DNA of 64,000 nucleotides, taken from NCBI RefSeq assembly GCF_048569485.1, contig NW_027445250.1, positions 499,907 through 563,906 of the forward strand, written 5' to 3'. Positions 59,392-64,000 of this stretch are shown here, piece after piece. Position 1 is the stretch's first letter, and every line of letters starts with the position of its first letter. Under the pieces are notes generated by a model. That model had not been told where the DNA came from. It ran no database searches and was given only the letters and a program-made list of their open reading frames with translations. The position numbers were made by a program, and so were the translations under genes. Source of the DNA: Anomaloglossus baeobatrachus. Lineage: Eukaryota; Chordata; Amphibia; Anura; Aromobatidae.

Positions 59392-60012
59392 TATATAGTC
59401 ATGGCCAAAAGTGTTGGCACACCCTGAAATTGTTCCAGAAAATAAACAATTTGTCCCAGAAAACTATTACAATTCCTCACGGTTTTTTAGACACACACAT
59501 TTATTTCCTTTGTGTGTTGGAAAAAAAAACACAGAAAAAAAGGAAAATTGGACAGAATTTCACACAAAACCCCAAAAATGGGCTGGATAAAATTGTTGGC
59601 TCCTTTCCAAAATTGTGGCAAACAAATTTACTTCCACCATGTGCTGCTCATTTACACTCACCTGTGGCAAGTAACAGGTGCGGGCAATATGAGAATCCCA
59701 CCTGATCGAGAGAAAAATAGAGAAGTTGCCTCAATCTTTGCCTTGTGTGTCTGTGTGTGACACACTAAGCTTGGAGGACAGAAAGAGGAGAAGAGAAATG
59801 TCTGAGGATTGGAGAACCAAAAAATGTCAATAATCTCAAGGTTACAAGTCCATCTCCAGAGATCTTGATGTTCCTTTGTACACGGTGCACAACATTATCC
59901 AGAAGTTTACACCCCATGGCGCTGCAGCTAATCTCCCTGGACGAGGACGGAAGAGAAAAACTGATGAAAGGTTGTAATGCAGGATGGTCTAATATACAGA
60001 GAATCACAGTGT
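59392..60012 (+). mobile_element. Second, different Tc1 element, 3'-truncated
   Basis: Begins TATAGTCATGGCCAAAAGTG, a Tc1 terminus of another subfamily, immediately after the TA shared with the first Tc1. A transposase start (ATGTCTGAGGATTGGAG, 59799) leads to the region of VPLYTVHNIIQKF and GRGRKRKTDE, the helix-turn-helix part. The frame is broken, and the element stops near 60012 where Ty3 sequence begins. Confidence 0.75.
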
Positions 60013-62717
60013 GGGTCTCACAGGCAGGAGATGTTATGGGTGTGGGCAGCCTGGGCACCTGCAATCTAGTTGTCCAGCAAGGACTCAGAGGGAGCCCCAC
60101 ACACCTCCATCTCGTCCGGTGCGTCTTGTGCACTCCATACTGCCTGAAGAAGAGCTACCACTGCAGAGGACCGCCAACCCCTGCACCATAGGCATACCTT
60201 CTGGAGTGTACACTTTGTCCCCAAGCTACCTCAAGTAACGGCAAGTCACCTGCAGGATGTCTTAATCGATGGATGCAAAGTGTCGGGATTTAGAGATACA
60301 GGGGCCTTCCTGACGATCGCTGACCCTCGTGTAGTTCGACCCGAGGCAATTCACCAGGGCCCTGGAATCCCCATTGCACTGGCAGGAGGGATTTGCAAAT
60401 ATATACCGTGAGCTTCTGTGCATTTGGATTATGGTCATGGAGAAAAACTGTGCTGGATTGGAGTTATGGGAGGATTGCCTGCGGATATCCTCCTGGGAAA
60501 CCACATTGGGGAGTTATAGTGCCTGTTTGTGGGAGCCGTCACCCGACTATAAGCCATGCAAGCAGCATGCCATCAGGACTTCACCGGGGAGCAACTACCA
60601 CAACCCCCATCAGAGTCGGTAAGCAATCTGTCCCCTGCTACTACATTGGGAGAGTCTTGGGATAGAGGACTTTAGAAGAGAACAGGACCTTGGCAGCCCT
60701 TAGGTTAAGGGCAGAGACTGGGCATCTGGGAGATAATGGAGACTGCTTCACCCGAGAAAAGGGATTATATTATCGTGTCATGAAGGCCAGTGGCAACGAC
60801 ATCCCTGACACAGCGACCAGGCCACCCATTGTCCCCCAGAAGTACAGGGCACTGCTACTCCAACTGGCCCATGACATCCCTGACACAGCGACCAGGCCAC
60901 CCATTGTCCCCCAGAAGTACAGGGCACTGCTACTCCAACTGGCCCATGACATCCCTGACACAGTGACCAGGCCACCCATTGTCCCCCAGAAGTACAGGAC
61001 ACAGCTTCTCCAACTAGCCCATGACATCCCCTGGGCATTAAGGGAGGAAAAGGACTGAAAAGAGACTCACCCAAAGTTTTTACTAACCTGGCATCTCGCA
61101 GTCGGTAGCCCATTATTGCCGCACCTGCGATGTGTGCCAGCGAATGCGGCATCCCGGAGCCCGACACAAGGTACCTCTGCAATCCCTGCCTATAATTGAA
61201 GAACCATTTCATCGTGTAGCTGTGGATATCATAGGACCTCTGGCCCACCCCAGCCGGTCAGAGAAAAAATACATCCTGACAGTGGTGGACAATGCCACTC
61301 GGTATCCTGAAACCGTGGCCCTGTCCAGTATTACAGCCGTAAAGGTAGCCGAGGCTCATGTTACCATCTTTACCCAGGTAGGGCTCCCCAGTGAAATATT
61401 ATCAGATCAAGGGACTCCGTTTATATCAGACCTGGTCCAGTCCCTCTGGCATGCCTGTGGAGTTCGAGCCATTCGCACCACTCCACACCACCCGCAGACC
61501 AACTGACTATGTGAACACTTTAATGGAACCCTCAAAAATATGCTGCAGGCTTTTGCTGACATTGAAAAGGACTGGGAAAAAAATACCTGCCACATCTCCT
61601 CTTTGCATATTGAGAGGTTCCCCAGAAGTCCACAGGGTTCTCACCCTTTGAACTACTGTTTGGATGGAAGGTCCGTGGTCCTCTCACTCTTCTGAAGGAA
61701 CACTGGGAGGGAGATGTCTCAGACACCGGAGTGCCTGTCCCTCCCTATCTCCTGGAGTTCCTAGACCGTCTCGCCCAGCTCGCTACCTTGGCTAAAGAAC
61801 ACCAGCGAACGGTCCAGTCCAGACAAAAGACCTGGTATGACCGTAAAGCCAGGACCCGGGAATTTATAGAAGGACAACAGGTGCTTATGATTATTGCTGC
61901 CCCTGCCAACAAGCTTCAAGCAACGTGGGAAGGTCCTTATCAGGTTGTCAAGAAAGTTAATGACACTAACTACATCATTGCCCTGGACCCTAGTGGTGGA
62001 CGACAAAAGACTGTCCACATCAAAATGCTCAAAGAATATCATGACCGATCTCTGCCTATTCTGGCCATCTGCTGCCCCCCTAGTGATAACTCCGAGGACG
62101 AGTATCTCCCTGATCTTCTTCAGGTCGCCCAAGCGTGAGGACCTCTGGAACAAGTGCCCCTGGGCTCACATTTATCGGATATACAAAAGGACAATATTAC
62201 CTCTGTATTAAGACCAAGGGCTTCCGATTTCTCCTCAAAGCCAGGGCGGACTACTCTCACCAGCCACCATGTGGAAATCTCCGGACAACGCCCCATCCGG
62301 CAGGCACCTAAAGGGTCCCAGAGGCTGTTCAAGGCATGATAAAGACTGAACTGGAGGAGATAACACAACTGGGGGTTATTCAGCCATCTCACAGCCCCTG
62401 GGTTTCTCCTGTTGTTCTGGTCCCCAAAAAGGATGGTACAACGTGATTCTGTGTCAATTACCGGACATTAAACGATGCCACAAAGAGTGACGCTTACCAC
62501 CTGCCAATGATTGATGATCTATTGGATCGGCTAGCCAGTGCCCAATTTGTAACCACGCTAGACTTGAGCAAGGTGTACTGGCAGATACCCCTAACGGAGG
62601 ACGCTCGGGAGCGCTCCACCTTCATTACTCCCTTTGGACTATTTTAGTTCCTGGGAATGCCCTTCGGGATTAAAAAATGCCCCCGCTACCTTCCAGAGAC
62701 TGGTGGATCAACTGTTA
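60013..62717 (+). mobile_element. Gmr1-like Ty3 retrotransposon C, old broken fragment
   Basis: Related to element A rather than B: zinc-knuckle, protease (FRDTGAFLTIADPRVV), integrase (VDIIGPL, ILSDQGTPF) and reverse-transcriptase regions follow in the Gmr1 order. Both LTRs and the Gag start are missing. It is broken, with on the order of ten breaks, and so is much older than A and B. Interrupted on the right by a MITE at 62718. Confidence 0.85.
60799..61030 (+). repeat. Three tandem copies of a 75-bp segment
   Basis: A segment containing CATCCCTGACACAG and ATTGTCCCCCAGAAGTACAG occurs three times in a row within element C. Confidence 0.85.
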
Positions 62718-64000
62718 AGGGGGCTTTACACGGTAGCGATGTCGCTAGTGTGGCGCCCTGGACAAGCCAGGGGCCACAGGTAATTACACCACCACACCCT
62801 ACACCCCGGTTAGGCACATCTAAGCCAGACACAAAACCCTTGTTGTCTTCCTTCAGGGGCTGATGTCCACATCAGGGGGTGGAGCCAGGCGGTTGGTCTC
62901 CACCCACCGAGGAGTTCACAGTCCTGGAGGAGGGAACGACAGTCAGATTACTTGTGGAGGAGCAAGTGTGAGGAGCAAAGTGGTAGTTGAGTGATCTGAA
63001 GTTAGTCCGGGTGTGTGGCCCGGACGGAGCAGCAAGGTTGGCAGACGGTGGTGACCGTCTGCAGGAGTGGCCTATCGGAGTTTACCGTAAGGACCGTGGA
63101 CGGGCGGTGGCCCGGCGGTACCGGACCGGTACACAAGGAGAAGCCAGCACCATTGGCAGGGGCTTTTCGGACCCCGGCAAGGCTAGGAGTCGCCGTGAAT
63201 TTGCCGAATCCGTTAGTGAAGGGGACCTCCTGAGTTTCCAAACAGTCAAGTCCCGACAGAAGGCAACAGTCCAACCCAGTGAGAGAGACACCGCCACCGC
63301 CAAGGCAACCGTTTCTCAGGGCCAGCGCCTGCGGGCAAAAGGGGCTCCTCCGGCCCATATCCAAGCCGGGGAGCGGGTTACCGGTGGGAACCCATTGGAA
63401 CCGTTTACCGTACTTAGGTGCAGGGAAAGGCAGTCACCATCAACCTGCCGGGGAAAAGCAACAGCAGCCGTCCGTGGGACCCATCTTTCCAGCCGTGTGT
63501 TTTACCGAGAACTGTGTCATCATCTCAGGCTGAGTGAGTACCACCGTGCCGTGGGCACAGCGCTGCCCCCGCGACCCACCTGCCATCATCTATCCCTACC
63601 CCATCACCGGTCCCCGGGACAACCAAACCCCTACCCACGGAGGGGAGAACTAACAACTCAGCTGCTCCCTGTCACCGCTCCCGGGATCCCCGTCCAGAGC
63701 AGCGGTGGTGTCACCAAAATCACCACAACCGTGGGTGGCGTCACGGACAATAAGCAAAACCCCCACAATCAAAATCTTCCCCCTTTTCACTCACGGGCGA
63801 GGAACGCCGCTCGAGTCCCCGGGATCCGGCCCACCGCTCGAGCCACCACCGAGCAGCAGCAGCAGTAGCCGTGCCGGACCCGAGCAGTGGGAGAGCGCAG
63901 CGTCCCCTCCTCCGCCCGCGACACTAGCAATTTCTAGCGATATCGAACGTGTAAGTACCCGCCCCATCGCGCATGCGATTGTTTGTGATCGCTGCCGTAG
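62718..64000. mobile_element. Second GCTTTACACG-type MITE, interrupted and cut by the window end
   Basis: TTA (62715-62717) precedes AGGGGGCTTTACACGGTAGC and CGATGTCGCTAG, the same terminal repeat as the element at 23736. It is split by a solo LTR at 62749-63923 and resumes CTAGCAATTTCTAGCGATAT. The other end lies beyond the window. Confidence 0.72.
62749..63923 (+). repeat. Solo LTR, 1,175 bp, with CTAG target duplication
   Basis: Starts TGTGGCGCCCTGGACAAGCC, ends CCGCCCGCGACA, and is flanked by CTAG (62745-62748 and 63924-63927). No internal region is present, as expected after LTR-LTR recombination. It differs from the LTRs of A and B. The orientation and family are uncertain. An open frame of 293 codons inside it has no recognisable protein. 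Confidence 0.65.

Noticed and set aside
62987-63868. 293-codon open frame
   Set aside because: It lies within the solo LTR, has no recognisable domain, and overlaps other open frames.

Overview
The window is vertebrate nuclear DNA, most likely from a frog or another amphibian. This is inferred from a spliced host gene in conserved vertebrate synteny combined with Gmr1-like Ty3 elements, Tc1 transposons, GCTTTACACG-type MITEs and a CR1-like LINE. No species call can be made from sequence alone. I see no rRNA or tRNA gene and no bacterial feature.

Two host genes are recognisable. CCDC113 (CFAP263) lies on the + strand, and all nine coding exons are present (15748-46787). They join without any frame problem into a 380-residue coiled-coil ciliary protein, against 377 residues in human. 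Downstream, tail to tail on the - strand, are the last three exons of PRSS54 (49633-53562), an inactive trypsin-fold protease. The same two genes are neighbours at human 16q21. The earlier PRSS54 exons are not visible.

Layout. 1-12896: a Gmr1-like Ty3 element (A) whose 3' LTR is split by a second, whole-looking element (B, 4561-12573). 12897-15470: a 17/15-bp minisatellite. 15471-15747: a GC-rich promoter. 15748-46787: CCDC113, whose five long introns are packed with minisatellites; intron 3 also holds an inverted-repeat element, a MITE and a second copy of element B in reverse orientation (24849-32757). 46783-49240: an array of about 160-bp units that begins at the CCDC113 stop codon and carries a polyadenylation signal in every unit. 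49385-53300: PRSS54 exons separated by arrays whose units contain splice-site sequence. 53855-57185: a short array, an unassigned stretch, and a LINE 3' end enlarged by a 42-bp array. 57272-64000: a TG microsatellite, a possible Helitron end, two Tc1 elements abutting each other, an old broken Gmr1-like fragment (C), and a MITE carrying a solo LTR.

About 45% of the window is tandem repeat by my rough addition. The most unusual feature is that the arrays are tied to gene-processing signals. They start at or near splice donors, finish at acceptors, or overlap the stop codon and poly(A) signal. In PRSS54 they offer dozens of candidate 5' and 3' splice sites that keep the reading frame. All unit counts and divergences are counts by eye.
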